Source: Chromatiaceae bacterium
GTDB taxonomy: Bacteria > Pseudomonadota > Gammaproteobacteria > Chromatiales > Chromatiaceae
Reading direction: 5' to 3'
NCBI GenBank assembly: GCA_024235315.1
Contig: JACKMP010000001.1
Span: 62,001-126,000, forward strand
DNA length: 64,000 nt
Shown: positions 33,401 to 41,637 of the stretch, one piece after another
Layout: every line of letters begins with the position of its first letter
Numbering within the stretch: position 1 is the stretch's first letter
The notes under the pieces: model-generated
Databases searched by the model: none
The model's input: the letters and a program-made list of their open reading frames with translations, nothing else
What the model was told of the DNA's origin: nothing
Made by a program: the position numbers and the translations under genes

Positions 33401-33687
33401 AGGAACTCGACAACGTCCTGGGTGAACTGGCTGCGCTGCCTGACAGCCTCGGCGACAGACCGATACCCGGCCAGACATCGGCCATCGATGCCGACACTCT
33501 TCTGCAGCGCCTCATCGGCCAGCTGGAGGACTTTGACACTTCGGCCGAGGAAACGATCGAAGACCTGATCGCCGCCACCGGCGTCGCGGATCAAAAAGAG
33601 GTACTGCTGCAGGTCCGCAGGGCGATCGCGCAATACGATTTCGACGCTGCACGCGAAACCATAACGTCGTTGGATCCACGCACTTGA
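30403..33687 (+). CDS. hnoK: H-NOX-associated hybrid sensor histidine kinase (PAS-PAS-HisKA-HATPase-REC-REC-Hpt)
   Basis: A 1094-residue soluble hybrid kinase. A coiled coil (residues 1-45) leads into two PAS domains (about 95-220 and 225-350). The HisKA phospho-acceptor is His373 in MSHEIRTPMNAIIGMS, followed by the HATPase domain (GGTGLGLAISKRLVEMM). The first receiver has Asp663 in LVDWRMPG; the second has Asp810 in MDCQMPVMDG. The Hpt domain has His958 in RLMHTLKGTAGS. No membrane segment is seen, as expected for a kinase coupled to a soluble heme sensor. Phosphate should flow to the REC-SpoIIE and REC-HD-GYP proteins encoded next. Confidence 0.95.
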   Translation: MSDELELLQRRFERERRARKQAESLLEKKSLELYQSNEHLRRLSDEQARSLQMLRTTADSLLRSVGLEPMDDSSGSMAEVLRVVTEIVKDRERLRRDVEHQMFALNQHAIVSITDAAGVITYANDRFCEISGYPREELLGQTHSVLSSGVHPAEFYATIWNTIISGEVWRGEICNRAKYDSLYWVSAAIVPFLDVDGTAEQFISISTDITLQKSMQEELRGSRVFLQSMTESLGEGVYALDKWGYCSFLNPEAERLLGWSLMDLSMTPLHEALQFTDLVGNPMFGENDIIEEVLRDKREYRSEYDTFIAKDGHLFPIAITLVPIIEDEDAVGVVAVFQDITERKLVEDRLREATRRAEDASRAKSDFLANMSHEIRTPMNAIIGMSHLALQTDLNSKQRNYIEKVNRSAESLLGLINDILDFSKIEAGKLDIDAIGFKLQDVFNDLSSVLGFKAEEKGLELLFDIAHDVPRALIGDPMRLNQVLLNLCNNALKFTSSGEVVVSVGVEQRRADDLILQFSVRDSGIGISKEQQLKLFQSFSQADATTTRRYGGTGLGLAISKRLVEMMDGTISVESEPGKGSTFHVRLPFIEVDDQWQKDESPTAQADLRGMRCLLLDDSSSARVIFASMLEARGIQVDAVKDAYAATARLGDAGSHYDFLLVDWRMPGVDGIEFLRGQHSAMGTRMPPVIMTTAYGREELAESLRASSIGVAAILAKPVSPADLLGAVSLATGRAQAPQQPGVANAKAAAEAAVSALRGARILLVEDNEYNQEVAVALLTEQNIEVDVACDGEQALRQLQMHTYDGVLMDCQMPVMDGYEATREIRRQPQFQDLPIIAMTANVLNDDIVEALAAGMNDHIAKPINIRDMFSIMAKWITPAHPARDTTPSPQSPGNGQHRVFDVLQNIDVDNGLRRVGGNEVTYLRLLHKFATNQADVVSHAHEALHKGDSATARRLMHTLKGTAGSIGAMRLQHLAADAELTLQHAVSPISVANCEALQQELDNVLGELAALPDSLGDRPIPGQTSAIDADTLLQRLIGQLEDFDTSAEETIEDLIAATGVADQKEVLLQVRRAIAQYDFDAARETITSLDPRT

Positions 33688-34841
33688 ATCGCGCGACGAA
33701 AGATGGCACAGCACGGCCATTGCCCTATCGCGTATTGGCGATCGATGATTCTCCGGAGATCATCGACACCATCCGCGCCGCGCTCGGAAGTGAATTCCTG
33801 CTCCTCGCCTCCGTCTCGGCTGCCACGGGACTGAAACTGGCCGCGCAACACCGGCCGGACCTGATATTGCTGGACGTGGTGATGCCGGAGCTCGACGGTT
33901 TCGAAGTGTGCAGACGCCTAAAGGCCGATCCCTGCACCCGCGATATCCCTGTGATATTTGTCACCGGCATGGGTTCACAGGGTGATGAACTCGAGGGCTT
34001 CTCACTGGGGGCAGTCGACTTCGTTACCAAGCCGATCGAACCGATCATCCTGCAGGCCAGGGTACGCACCCAGATCGAGTTGTCGTCGGTGCGCCGTGCA
34101 CTGGGCGAGGCCAATAATCGCATGGCGATCGAGCGCGAACTTGTCGCACAGATCATCATCAGCATGCGTACCGACGACCAGTTTTTTCAGGAACGCCTGA
34201 GCTGGGTTAGCCACTCGCACGATACCGCTGGCGGTGACCTCGTGCTGTCGGCCAGGCGCCCCAGCGGTGACGAGCACGTGCTGATCGGCGACTTCACCGG
34301 GCACGGCCTGCCGGCCGCCGTAGGAACACCCCTGGTGTCGCATCTTTTTTACTCGATGACTGAAGCCGACCGACCCCTGGATGAAGTCCTGCGGGAGATC
34401 AACAACGTCCTGGTCAAACGGCTGCCAGTGGATATCTTCATGGCGGCAGCAGCGGTATGCATTACCGCGGACGCAGAACACGCCAAGCTGTGGAGTTTCG
34501 GCAACCCTGACCTGCTTCACCGCGGCGCGGATGGCCGTTGGACGCAGATAGTGTCGACCGAGCTGCCAATGGGCATCGTGCCGCAGTCGGTGCCCTACGC
34601 CTCCTGTCGGCAGCAGCTCGTCGAAGGCGAAGCACTTTATCTCATGACAGACGGTCCCATCGAAGCCGTTTTGCCTTCAGGTGAAATGCTCGGACTGACC
34701 CGTTTAAAGGACGCGCTGGAACGGCACACAACATCACTCCAGGCGGTAATCGATGAAGTGCTCAACCAGGTGGCCAACCCCGATGAAGTGGACGACATGA
34801 CCATCATAAGGATCGACGGCGGCATCCGCCGGTCGCGATAA
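33684..34841 (+). CDS. Response regulator with SpoIIE/PP2C-type phosphatase output
   Basis: A 385-residue cytoplasmic protein: receiver domain (about residues 15-135, phospho-Asp in LILLDVVMPELDGFEVC, Lys in VTKPIEP), a linking helix, and a SpoIIE/RsbU phosphatase domain (about 180-380) with the metal-binding motifs TAGGDLV, GDFTGHGLPAAVG and DEVDDMT. The start is a TTG at 33684 overlapping the kinase stop by 4 bp; no in-frame ATG precedes the receiver. It probably dephosphorylates an anti-sigma antagonist. No such partner lies in the window. Phosphorylation by the hybrid kinase is inferred from context. Confidence 0.9.
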   Translation: MNRATKDGTARPLPYRVLAIDDSPEIIDTIRAALGSEFLLLASVSAATGLKLAAQHRPDLILLDVVMPELDGFEVCRRLKADPCTRDIPVIFVTGMGSQGDELEGFSLGAVDFVTKPIEPIILQARVRTQIELSSVRRALGEANNRMAIERELVAQIIISMRTDDQFFQERLSWVSHSHDTAGGDLVLSARRPSGDEHVLIGDFTGHGLPAAVGTPLVSHLFYSMTEADRPLDEVLREINNVLVKRLPVDIFMAAAAVCITADAEHAKLWSFGNPDLLHRGADGRWTQIVSTELPMGIVPQSVPYASCRQQLVEGEALYLMTDGPIEAVLPSGEMLGLTRLKDALERHTTSLQAVIDEVLNQVANPDEVDDMTIIRIDGGIRRSR

Positions 34842-34855
34842 GGACGGCAGCAACG

Positions 34856-35917
34856 ATGGAAGCAACACGCAGACAGAGCATACTGGTGGTCGATGACACC
34901 CCTGAGAATATCGATGTCCTCAAGGGCATTCTGGCGGACCGCTACAGTGTACGTGCCGCAACGCACGGCGAACTCGCGCTGCGGATCGCCGACAAGCAGA
35001 CACCCGACCTGATATTGCTCGACGTGATGATGCCGCAGATGGACGGTTACGAGGTCTGTCGCCGGCTAAAGTCGAATCCCAAGACGGCGGACATCCCGGT
35101 GATCTTCGTGACCGCGAAGACCGAGACCGCGGACGAACAGGCAGGGTTCGATGTCGGCGCAGTCGACTACATCATCAAGCCGGTCAACCCGGCGCTGGTG
35201 CAGGCGCGGGTCAAGACCCATCTGGCACTTGCCGATCAGCAGCGCGCCTGTCGCGCGCAGGTCGTTGAACGCACGCAAGAGCTCGAAGAGGCGCAGAAGG
35301 CCGCGATCTTCATGCTGGGTGATGCCGGTCACTACAACGACAACGACACCGGCGCACACATCTGGCGGATGGCTGCTTACTCTGCCGCGCTGGCCAGCGC
35401 CGTGCATTGGCCGGTTGATCGGGCACACCTGCTGCAGCTTGCCGCGCCGATGCACGACACCGGCAAGATCGGCATCCCGGACAGCATCCTGAAAGCCCCG
35501 CGCAAACTCACGGCCGAGGAATGGGAGATCATGAAGACCCACACCGAGATCGGCCACAAGATTCTCAGCAAGAGTCGAACAGAACTCTTTCAGCTTGCCG
35601 CCACGGTCGCCCTGTCGCACCACGAACGCTGGGATGGCAGCGGCTATCCACATGGTCTGTCAGGTGACGCGATCCCCGAGGGTGCGCGCATCGTGGCGAT
35701 AGCCGACGTGTTCGATGCCCTGACGATGCGTCGTCCCTACAAGGACGCATGGCCGGTCGAAAGGGCACTCGCGACGCTGCAGCAGGATGCCGGCAGTCAT
35801 TTCGATCCGCAACTCGTGCAGACTTTCATCGCGATCAAGGACGAAATCCTGCAGATCAAGGCGAAATGGGACGACCGCGAGCAGTCAGTCGGCGGCGAGC
35901 CGACACAATACGGGTAG
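34856..35917 (+). CDS. Response regulator with HD-GYP c-di-GMP phosphodiesterase domain
   Basis: A 353-residue protein of RpfG type. The receiver domain is at about residues 7-122 (LILLDVMMPQMDGYEVC, IIKPVNP). A short coiled coil precedes the HD-GYP domain (about 150-340), with metal ligands in MHDTGKIGIPD and the HHERWDGSGYP motif intact, so it should hydrolyse c-di-GMP. It is 14 bp downstream of the SpoIIE regulator. The pairing with H-NOX and kinase resembles hnoX-hnoK-hnoD sets, in which NO lowers or raises c-di-GMP and biofilm formation. Confidence 0.93.
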   Translation: MEATRRQSILVVDDTPENIDVLKGILADRYSVRAATHGELALRIADKQTPDLILLDVMMPQMDGYEVCRRLKSNPKTADIPVIFVTAKTETADEQAGFDVGAVDYIIKPVNPALVQARVKTHLALADQQRACRAQVVERTQELEEAQKAAIFMLGDAGHYNDNDTGAHIWRMAAYSAALASAVHWPVDRAHLLQLAAPMHDTGKIGIPDSILKAPRKLTAEEWEIMKTHTEIGHKILSKSRTELFQLAATVALSHHERWDGSGYPHGLSGDAIPEGARIVAIADVFDALTMRRPYKDAWPVERALATLQQDAGSHFDPQLVQTFIAIKDEILQIKAKWDDREQSVGGEPTQYG

Positions 35918-35934
35918 CCTTGGCCAACATCGGG

Positions 35935-36885
35935 CTACAGCCAGCGCCGGCGACGGAATCCCCACAACAGCGCGACACCCACCAATACGATCAGCACCAG
36001 CGATATCAGGCCGCCATGCGGCTGGCTCAGGAACGGCATGTCGGCGAAGTTCATTCCGAAATAGCCGACCAGCAGGTTGAGTGGCAGAAAGATCGCCGAT
36101 ATCCCGGCCAGAAACTGCATCACCTGGTTGGTTCGCTGGCCGTTGGCAGCGAAGTGGATCTGTACCAGTGCATCGATCGCACCCTGATTCTGCTCGGCAT
36201 GGCTGCCGACGCGCCGGATGTGATCCTCGAGGTCCTTGAAGCGAATCTCCAGGTTCTGGCTGAAATCCCCGGTGTAGTCCTCACGCCAGTTCTCGATCAC
36301 GTTCAGCTGCGTCTCCATCGTGCCGGACAGCCAGCGCAGCTGGTTGCGCAGGCGCATCAACAGCCGCCAGTCGTTGAACGGATCGGCAGGGTCGAGCAGA
36401 CGCTCCTGCCAGCCGGTCAACAGGCGGTTTACCGGCTCTCGCAGGCCGAGCAGGGCATCGACGACCGCATCGAGCAGCCGGTGCAACAGGCTCGCCGCAC
36501 TGTTCGGGACACTGATGTCCCCGGCCAGCCAGCTGCGGCGCAGATCGAGGAAGCTGTCATCGCCCTGTTCCCGGATCGTCGCCACCAGGTTGTCCTTGAG
36601 CACGAAGACGATCGGCCGGGTGCGCGGATGATGCACATCCGAGGTCGCATCATAGCCACGAAAGACCAGGAAATCGTACTCGCGGGTCTTGTTGAAAAAT
36701 GGCGGATGCGTGGTGTTGAGCACGTCAGCATCGTGCTGGGCGTGCAGTGGCAATTCAGTGCCGGGTGGAAGCTGCCCGCGCCAGTCGGGCCCGCTGCGCA
36801 CCAGGTCGAGCCACACTACGCCGTCAGGCGGTAGCGGCTGGCGGGTATCGATCTGGTCGGCCCTTCCATCATGAAACCACAGCAT
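35935..36885 (-). CDS. CorA-family divalent metal transporter (ZntB-like)
   Basis: A 316-residue inner-membrane channel protein. The long N-terminal cytoplasmic domain is followed by two C-terminal helices with the pore motif GMN in LLVGYFGMNFADMPF and a basic end WGFRRRRWL. The sequence is closer to the zinc transporter ZntB subgroup (C-terminal RRRWL-like end) than to CorA, but the ion cannot be assigned. The gene converges on the HD-GYP gene with a 17 bp gap. ATG at 36885 is used. Confidence 0.9.
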   Translation of the reverse strand: MLWFHDGRADQIDTRQPLPPDGVVWLDLVRSGPDWRGQLPPGTELPLHAQHDADVLNTTHPPFFNKTREYDFLVFRGYDATSDVHHPRTRPIVFVLKDNLVATIREQGDDSFLDLRRSWLAGDISVPNSAASLLHRLLDAVVDALLGLREPVNRLLTGWQERLLDPADPFNDWRLLMRLRNQLRWLSGTMETQLNVIENWREDYTGDFSQNLEIRFKDLEDHIRRVGSHAEQNQGAIDALVQIHFAANGQRTNQVMQFLAGISAIFLPLNLLVGYFGMNFADMPFLSQPHGGLISLVLIVLVGVALLWGFRRRRWL

Positions 36886-36920
36886 GGCGATACTCCTCCG
36901 TGTCGCTTGAACAGGAAAAC

Positions 36921-37565
36921 TCAGGCACCCAGGACCGGAAACAGCTGTTTGAGGCCATTGGCGATGACCTCAACGGCGATCGCGGCAAGGATCAGGCCGA
37001 ACAGGCGGTTCAGCACGTTCAGGCCGATATCACCGAGCACGGCGCCGATCGGTCGGGCGAGCCTCAACACTATCCACAGGATCAGACACACGAGCGCGAT
37101 GATCCCGATGACCATCGCCGCATGGTAAGGCGCGGTCGAACGGTGCATTGCGATGATCACGGTGCTCATGGCACCCGGCCCGGCCAGCAGAGGAACCGCG
37201 ATCGGCACCACGGCGATACTCGCCCGGGTCGCCGCACTGCGCTCCTCCTGTCGCGAGGTTCGCACCCGGTCGATCTGTGCCTGCAGCATCGCCAGCGCCA
37301 TCAGAAACAGCACAATGCCACCACCCACCCGAAACGACCCCAGGCTGGTCCCGAGCCAATGCAGCAGGGTTTCGCCAAGCAGTGCCATCAGTACCAGTAC
37401 CGCGGCGACCGTGAGGGCCGCCGTCCTGGCCACGCGGTTGCGTTCAGCGGCGCTGTAGCCATCGGTCAGCGACAACAGGATCGGGATCGCCATGAACGGG
37501 TCCAGGATCACCAGCAGCGCCGTGAAAAAGCGCGAATATTCCGACCAGTTTTCCAATGGGCTCAT
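36921..37565 (-). CDS. MarC family integral membrane protein
   Basis: A 214-residue protein with six membrane segments typical of MarC/SNARE-like bacterial proteins (FTALLVILDPFMAIPILLSL at the N-terminus, AVPLLAGPGAMSTVI, and the C-terminal FGLILAAIAVEVIANGL). ATG at 37565 starts MSPLENWSEYS; a longer frame to 37844 lies antisense to the next gene and is rejected. The function of MarC proteins is unknown; a role in antibiotic resistance is not supported. It starts the minus-strand pair with the CorA-like gene (35 bp apart). Confidence 0.88.
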   Translation of the reverse strand: MSPLENWSEYSRFFTALLVILDPFMAIPILLSLTDGYSAAERNRVARTAALTVAAVLVLMALLGETLLHWLGTSLGSFRVGGGIVLFLMALAMLQAQIDRVRTSRQEERSAATRASIAVVPIAVPLLAGPGAMSTVIIAMHRSTAPYHAAMVIGIIALVCLILWIVLRLARPIGAVLGDIGLNVLNRLFGLILAAIAVEVIANGLKQLFPVLGA

Positions 37566-37679
37566 GGATTTCGCCAACACCACGTCGATGGCGCCATCAT
37601 GGCACCGCTCGAACGTCAGGGACAACGGCAACCGCCCAAACAGGACCATGACAACGCCGGGTTTGGCTAGACTGTGTAC

Positions 37680-38384
37680 ATGCAGACCGGAGACGAACAA
37701 GCCGAGCGTGCGCGGCAGTTGCTGGCCGGGGCCTTTCATGGCGTCCTGTCGACCCATTCGCACGAGCATGAAGGCTACCCCTTCGGCTCGGTGGTGCCGT
37801 ATGTGCTCGACGCGAACGGGCTGCCGCTGATGCTGCTCAGCCATCTGTCACAACATACCCGCAACCTCGATGCCGACCCGCGTTGCGGCCTGACCGTTAT
37901 GGAACCCGGCGATGGCGACGTCCAGCAACGCGGGCGCCTCAGTGCGATCGGCGAGGTGCTGCCGGTCGCGCCGGCGACTGACGCGGGCCACTATTTCGAC
38001 TACTTTCCGCACAGCCGCCCCTATTACGATCAACTGGGTTTCCGCTTCTACCGTTTCACCCCCAGGCGCTTTCACTGGAACGGCGGATTTGCCACCGCGC
38101 GCTGGTTTGCCTCCGACCGCCTCATTAGGGCGAATCCTCTGCCATGTGACGTCCGGGCGCGCATCGTGGCGCACATGAACCAGGACCACAGCGACGCGCT
38201 GTCGCAGTACCTGAACCGGACCGACATACCCTCCGACGCGGCAGTCGCCATGGTCGGTATCGACGCCACCGGCATGGATTTGCGCGTAGCCGACACGCTG
38301 CACAGGGTCGCGCTGTTACGGCCGATCGCCTCGGCTGACGAAGCACGCGAAGTGCTGGTCGAAATGGCAGCCGCTCGGCGTTGA
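37680..38384 (+). CDS. HugZ-like heme-utilisation / pyridoxamine oxidase-fold protein
   Basis: A 234-residue cytoplasmic protein with a split-barrel flavin- or heme-binding domain at residues about 10-140 (GVLSTHSHEHEGYPFGSVVPY) and a C-terminal DUF2470 domain (about 155-230; IVAHMNQDHSDALSQYL, GIDATGMDLRV). That combination is the HugZ family, some members of which degrade heme. The start is ATG at 37680; a GTG two codons earlier (37674) is possible. It is divergent from marC, and the two promoters share 114 bp. Confidence 0.87.
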   Translation: MQTGDEQAERARQLLAGAFHGVLSTHSHEHEGYPFGSVVPYVLDANGLPLMLLSHLSQHTRNLDADPRCGLTVMEPGDGDVQQRGRLSAIGEVLPVAPATDAGHYFDYFPHSRPYYDQLGFRFYRFTPRRFHWNGGFATARWFASDRLIRANPLPCDVRARIVAHMNQDHSDALSQYLNRTDIPSDAAVAMVGIDATGMDLRVADTLHRVALLRPIASADEAREVLVEMAAARR

Positions 38385-38456
38385 CAGCCCCTCGCCGCAT
38401 TCACCCGCAATCAAGAATTCCGCCTCTCCGCCGCAACAAGCCGCATACGCAAAACG

Positions 38457-39188
38457 ATGACGGCAGACAAGATGATGTTATTGAGCACCCTTACCTCTCA
38501 TCTCCATAACCCGCTTTTTCACACTACCGCAATGATCGGACCGCTTCTGGCCGGCGGCCTCCTGCTGGCCGCTGCCAGCACGTCAGCCGGTGTCTTGAGT
38601 GCTGAACAGCAGCAGCTGCTGGCCGCGGGCAACCCCGCAGAAGCAGCCGGACCGGCCAAAAAGTGCGGCAAGTGCCATGGGGAAAGCGGTGTGAGCGATG
38701 ACGACGAAATACCCCATCTGGCGGCTCAGCCGGCAAGCTACCTGTTCAAGCAGCTGCTGGATTTCGCTGCCGATCGGCGCGACGGTGGACGTATGAACAA
38801 AACGGCGCGCAAGTTGAGCGAACAGGACATGGCGAATCTTGTGGCCCTGTTCGCTTCGACCGAACTGCCCCCGATGCAAGACGAGCCCTTGCCACCGGAA
38901 CCTAAACTGGTATCGAGCGGCGACACCGCGCGAAACCTGTCGCCCTGTAAGGACTGCCACGGCGCCGATGGCAAGGGCAAAGCTGACAAATATGACGCAC
39001 CCGCACTGGCAGGAATGCCCAGGCCCTACTTTGTCGCGGCGATGCAGTCCTTCAAGGAAGGCAGCCGCCAGAATGACGCCGATGCCGTCATGCGCGATGC
39101 AGCCAAGACGCTCAGCGTTGCGGAAATCGATGCGCTCGCAGCTTACTACCTCGCACTTGGGAAACGTCAGCCGCTGCCTCCGCAATGA
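38457..39188 (+). CDS. Periplasmic diheme cytochrome c (c553/c4-like)
   Basis: A 243-residue secreted protein with two heme c sites, CGKCH (residues 70-74) and CKDCH (164-168), each heading a class I cytochrome domain of about 90 residues, the c4 arrangement. The signal sequence follows a rather long N-terminus, so ATG at 38532 (MIGPLLAGG) may be the true start. No good ribosome site marks either. Each domain has plausible distal methionines. It probably passes electrons from periplasmic donors to a terminal oxidase or reductase; the partner is unknown. Confidence 0.87.
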   Translation: MTADKMMLLSTLTSHLHNPLFHTTAMIGPLLAGGLLLAAASTSAGVLSAEQQQLLAAGNPAEAAGPAKKCGKCHGESGVSDDDEIPHLAAQPASYLFKQLLDFAADRRDGGRMNKTARKLSEQDMANLVALFASTELPPMQDEPLPPEPKLVSSGDTARNLSPCKDCHGADGKGKADKYDAPALAGMPRPYFVAAMQSFKEGSRQNDADAVMRDAAKTLSVAEIDALAAYYLALGKRQPLPPQ

Positions 39189-39248
39189 GGTCGGGTCACA
39201 GTCCGTGCTTGACGAAGGTGGGTATGCCGGCGAAAGACCATGTATTTC

Positions 39249-39275
39249 TAAAGGGTAATTCGAGGCTGCCGATAA
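39249..39275 (+). promoter_or_regulatory. Sigma-28 (FliA) promoter for the first heme chemoreceptor
   Basis: TAAAGGGT (39249-39256), 11 bases, then GCCGATAA (39268-39275) matches the flagellar sigma-28 consensus TAAAGTTT-N11-GCCGATAA with a perfect -10 and exact spacing. It lies 70 bp before the chemoreceptor ATG. This places the gene in the late flagellar regulon. Confidence 0.88.
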
Positions 39276-39345
39276 GTACGACAGCCGATGACCACCGCGG
39301 ATCAGGCTGGCCCACGACAGGCACGAGCAAAGGATTCCAACCGAC

Positions 39346-40989
39346 ATGACAGACCTCGAACGTTCACAGCGCCCCGCACGGTACAGACTTTCTGTGCGCC
39401 TCAAGATCAACCTCGCGCTGTCGGCGGTGTTTCTGGTCGTCGGCCTGCTGGTGATGGGCTACTCCTACGTCGAGGAACGCGCCAAGAATCTCGAACTGGC
39501 AATCACCCAACTCAAGGGCATGAACGCCTTCTATTTTGATTCCCTGAATACGCTGATGCTGGCCGACGCGATGGAAGAACGCCAGACCCTGCGTGACAAG
39601 ATGCTCGAGCTGCCGGGGATGCTTGATGTGCGCGTCAACCGCAGCGACGCGATCATCCAGAAGTTCGGCCCCGGCCTTCCGGCCGAGGCGGCCGTCGACG
39701 AACTTGACCGTCTTGCCCTCAGCGGCGAATCCGTGGTCGAGATCGGAGAGCGTGACGGGCATCGTACCGTGACCATCGTGGAACCTTACCGCCTCACCGA
39801 GGACACGCGTGGCACCGATTGTCTCGAATGCCACCGCAGAGTCGAATCGGGAACCGTTGGTGGAGCGATACGCCTGAGTTACTCGCTGCAACAAGCGGAC
39901 AGCCTGGCGTTCGCCGGTCTGGTGAAGAAATTTGCGGTACTGGCCTCCCTGTTGATCGTGGCCCTGATCGCACTCTATGCCCTTCTCAACCGCGTCGTGG
40001 TCCAGCCGGTGGTCGAGATGAAGAACAGGCTGAAAGACATTGCGACCGGAAATGGCGATCTGACAAAGGTACTTGCGGAATCATCCGACGACGAACTCGG
40101 CGAATGCGCGCACTGGTTCAATTCCTTCGTCGGCAAACTGCGCGCGATGATCCTGGAGATTTTCGACAATGCCGGCGAGCTTCGAAAGGCATCGGATTCC
40201 ATGGAGCAGATTGCACAGCAGACCAACACCAACGTGCTGCGCCAGCAGACCGAAACCGACCAGGTGGCCACTGCAATGAACCAGATGGCCGCGGCGGTGC
40301 AGGAAGTCTCACGCAATGCCACTCAGGCCGCTGACGCCGCGCTGCGCGCCGACGACGAGGCGAGACAGGGCAAGGACATCATGGGCCAGACCTCTCGCGC
40401 CATTGACGCCCTGGCTGGCGAGGTGGAAACCGCAGGCGGCGTGATCCAGCAACTGGCGAAAGACAGCAACGACATCAGTGTCGTGCTCGATGTCATTCGC
40501 GGCATCGCCGAACAGACCAACCTCCTCGCGCTCAATGCCGCCATCGAGGCAGCACGCGCCGGCGAACAGGGTCGTGGTTTTGCCGTTGTCGCCGATGAGG
40601 TCCGCACCCTGGCGGAGCGCACCCAGCGCTCGACCCAGGAGATCCAGAAAATGATCGAGAGTCTGCAGCGGCGTGCGAAAGATGCCGTGGATGTGATGCA
40701 GCGCGGCGAGTATCAGGCAAAGGCCAGTGTCGAGCAGGCGGCTCAGGCAGAGGCCTCGCTGCAGACGATCACCCGCGTCGTCTGCGATATATCCGACATG
40801 TGCACACAGATCGCAGCCGCCGCCGAGCAACAAGACAAGGTCTCAACCGAGATCAACCGCAATGTCGGCAATATCAGCGGACTGGCATCACAGACCGCTG
40901 CCGATGCCGGCAAAGTGGCGGGGGCCAACCGCCAGATGACCAACATGGCCGAGGGACTGCAGGGACTGCTGCGGCAGTTCCGCACCTGA
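39346..40989 (+). CDS. Methyl-accepting chemotaxis protein with periplasmic c-type heme motif
   Basis: A 547-residue inner-membrane chemoreceptor. TM1 is at about residues 21-40 and TM2 at about 190-212, around a periplasmic sensor of about 150 residues. The sensor contains CLECH (159-163), a covalent heme c site. HAMP (about 213-266) and the MCP signalling domain follow, with the hairpin tip sequence AEQTNLLALNAAIEAARAGE intact. It has no C-terminal CheR-binding pentapeptide. The layout resembles Tll0287/DUF3365 heme sensors and suggests sensing of redox state or a gas ligand. A sigma-28 promoter precedes it. It is a paralogue of the receptor at 43665-46472. Confidence 0.92.
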   Translation: MTDLERSQRPARYRLSVRLKINLALSAVFLVVGLLVMGYSYVEERAKNLELAITQLKGMNAFYFDSLNTLMLADAMEERQTLRDKMLELPGMLDVRVNRSDAIIQKFGPGLPAEAAVDELDRLALSGESVVEIGERDGHRTVTIVEPYRLTEDTRGTDCLECHRRVESGTVGGAIRLSYSLQQADSLAFAGLVKKFAVLASLLIVALIALYALLNRVVVQPVVEMKNRLKDIATGNGDLTKVLAESSDDELGECAHWFNSFVGKLRAMILEIFDNAGELRKASDSMEQIAQQTNTNVLRQQTETDQVATAMNQMAAAVQEVSRNATQAADAALRADDEARQGKDIMGQTSRAIDALAGEVETAGGVIQQLAKDSNDISVVLDVIRGIAEQTNLLALNAAIEAARAGEQGRGFAVVADEVRTLAERTQRSTQEIQKMIESLQRRAKDAVDVMQRGEYQAKASVEQAAQAEASLQTITRVVCDISDMCTQIAAAAEQQDKVSTEINRNVGNISGLASQTAADAGKVAGANRQMTNMAEGLQGLLRQFRT

Positions 40990-41138
40990 GTGCGATCACC
41001 TTACCCATCGGGCAAGGAAAACCCTGATTTTCAGCTTGGTATTGCCGCACCTCAGCCGGCCGGATCGCCCTCCCAACGGCCTGCGCTTGGCTATAGTTGT
41101 TGCAGGCATGCGCATTCTCCCGATGAAGGAGGCCTATC

Positions 41139-41609
41139 ATGGCGATCGCAATCACCCTTCGCGAGTTTCTCGACGGACACCACCTACCCTATGATGCGAT
41201 GCTGCATCAGCGCACCGCGACCAGCCGGCAGAATGCGGTTGCGGCGAGGCAGCCCGGCGAGCGGGTCGCCAAGGCACTGCTGCTGAAAGACGAGGGCAGC
41301 TACCTGCTCGCAGTATTGCCGGCAGACCGGCGCCTGCATTTCGGCCAATTGCACCGGGTCCTGAACAGGCGGATCGGCCTGGCGACCGAGGCCGAGGTGG
41401 CGGAGGTATTCTCCGACTGCGCAGTCGGCGCTGTGCCTCCGACGGGTCTCCTGTATGACATCGATACCCTGGTCGACGACACACTGCTCGAACAGGCAGA
41501 GGTGTATTTCGAGGCCGGCGACCACGAACAACTCATTCACATGACGCAGGCGGACTTTCGCAAGCTGCTGGGTGACGCGACACACGGCCGGTTCAGCTAC
41601 CGAAGTTGA
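41139..41609 (+). CDS. YbaK/EbsC family aminoacyl-tRNA deacylase-like protein
   Basis: A 156-residue cytoplasmic protein of the YbaK/ProX editing family, which hydrolyses mischarged tRNA. The family's conserved lysine lies in GERVAKALLLKDE, and AVLPADRRLHF and VGAVPPTGLLYDIDTLVD are typical. ATG at 41139 has AAGGAGG six bases upstream. The substrate (Cys-tRNAPro, Ala-tRNAPro or other) cannot be told. It stands alone between the chemoreceptor and pyruvate kinase genes; members of this family are often simple housekeeping genes. Confidence 0.9.
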   Translation: MAIAITLREFLDGHHLPYDAMLHQRTATSRQNAVAARQPGERVAKALLLKDEGSYLLAVLPADRRLHFGQLHRVLNRRIGLATEAEVAEVFSDCAVGAVPPTGLLYDIDTLVDDTLLEQAEVYFEAGDHEQLIHMTQADFRKLLGDATHGRFSYRS

Positions 41610-41637
41610 GCGTCCCCGGCATCCGGGAACGCTTGAG

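Noticed and set aside
33703..33705. ATG near the start of the REC-SpoIIE gene
   Set aside because: It is out of frame with the receiver domain; the TTG overlapping the kinase stop is the only early start that keeps the domain.
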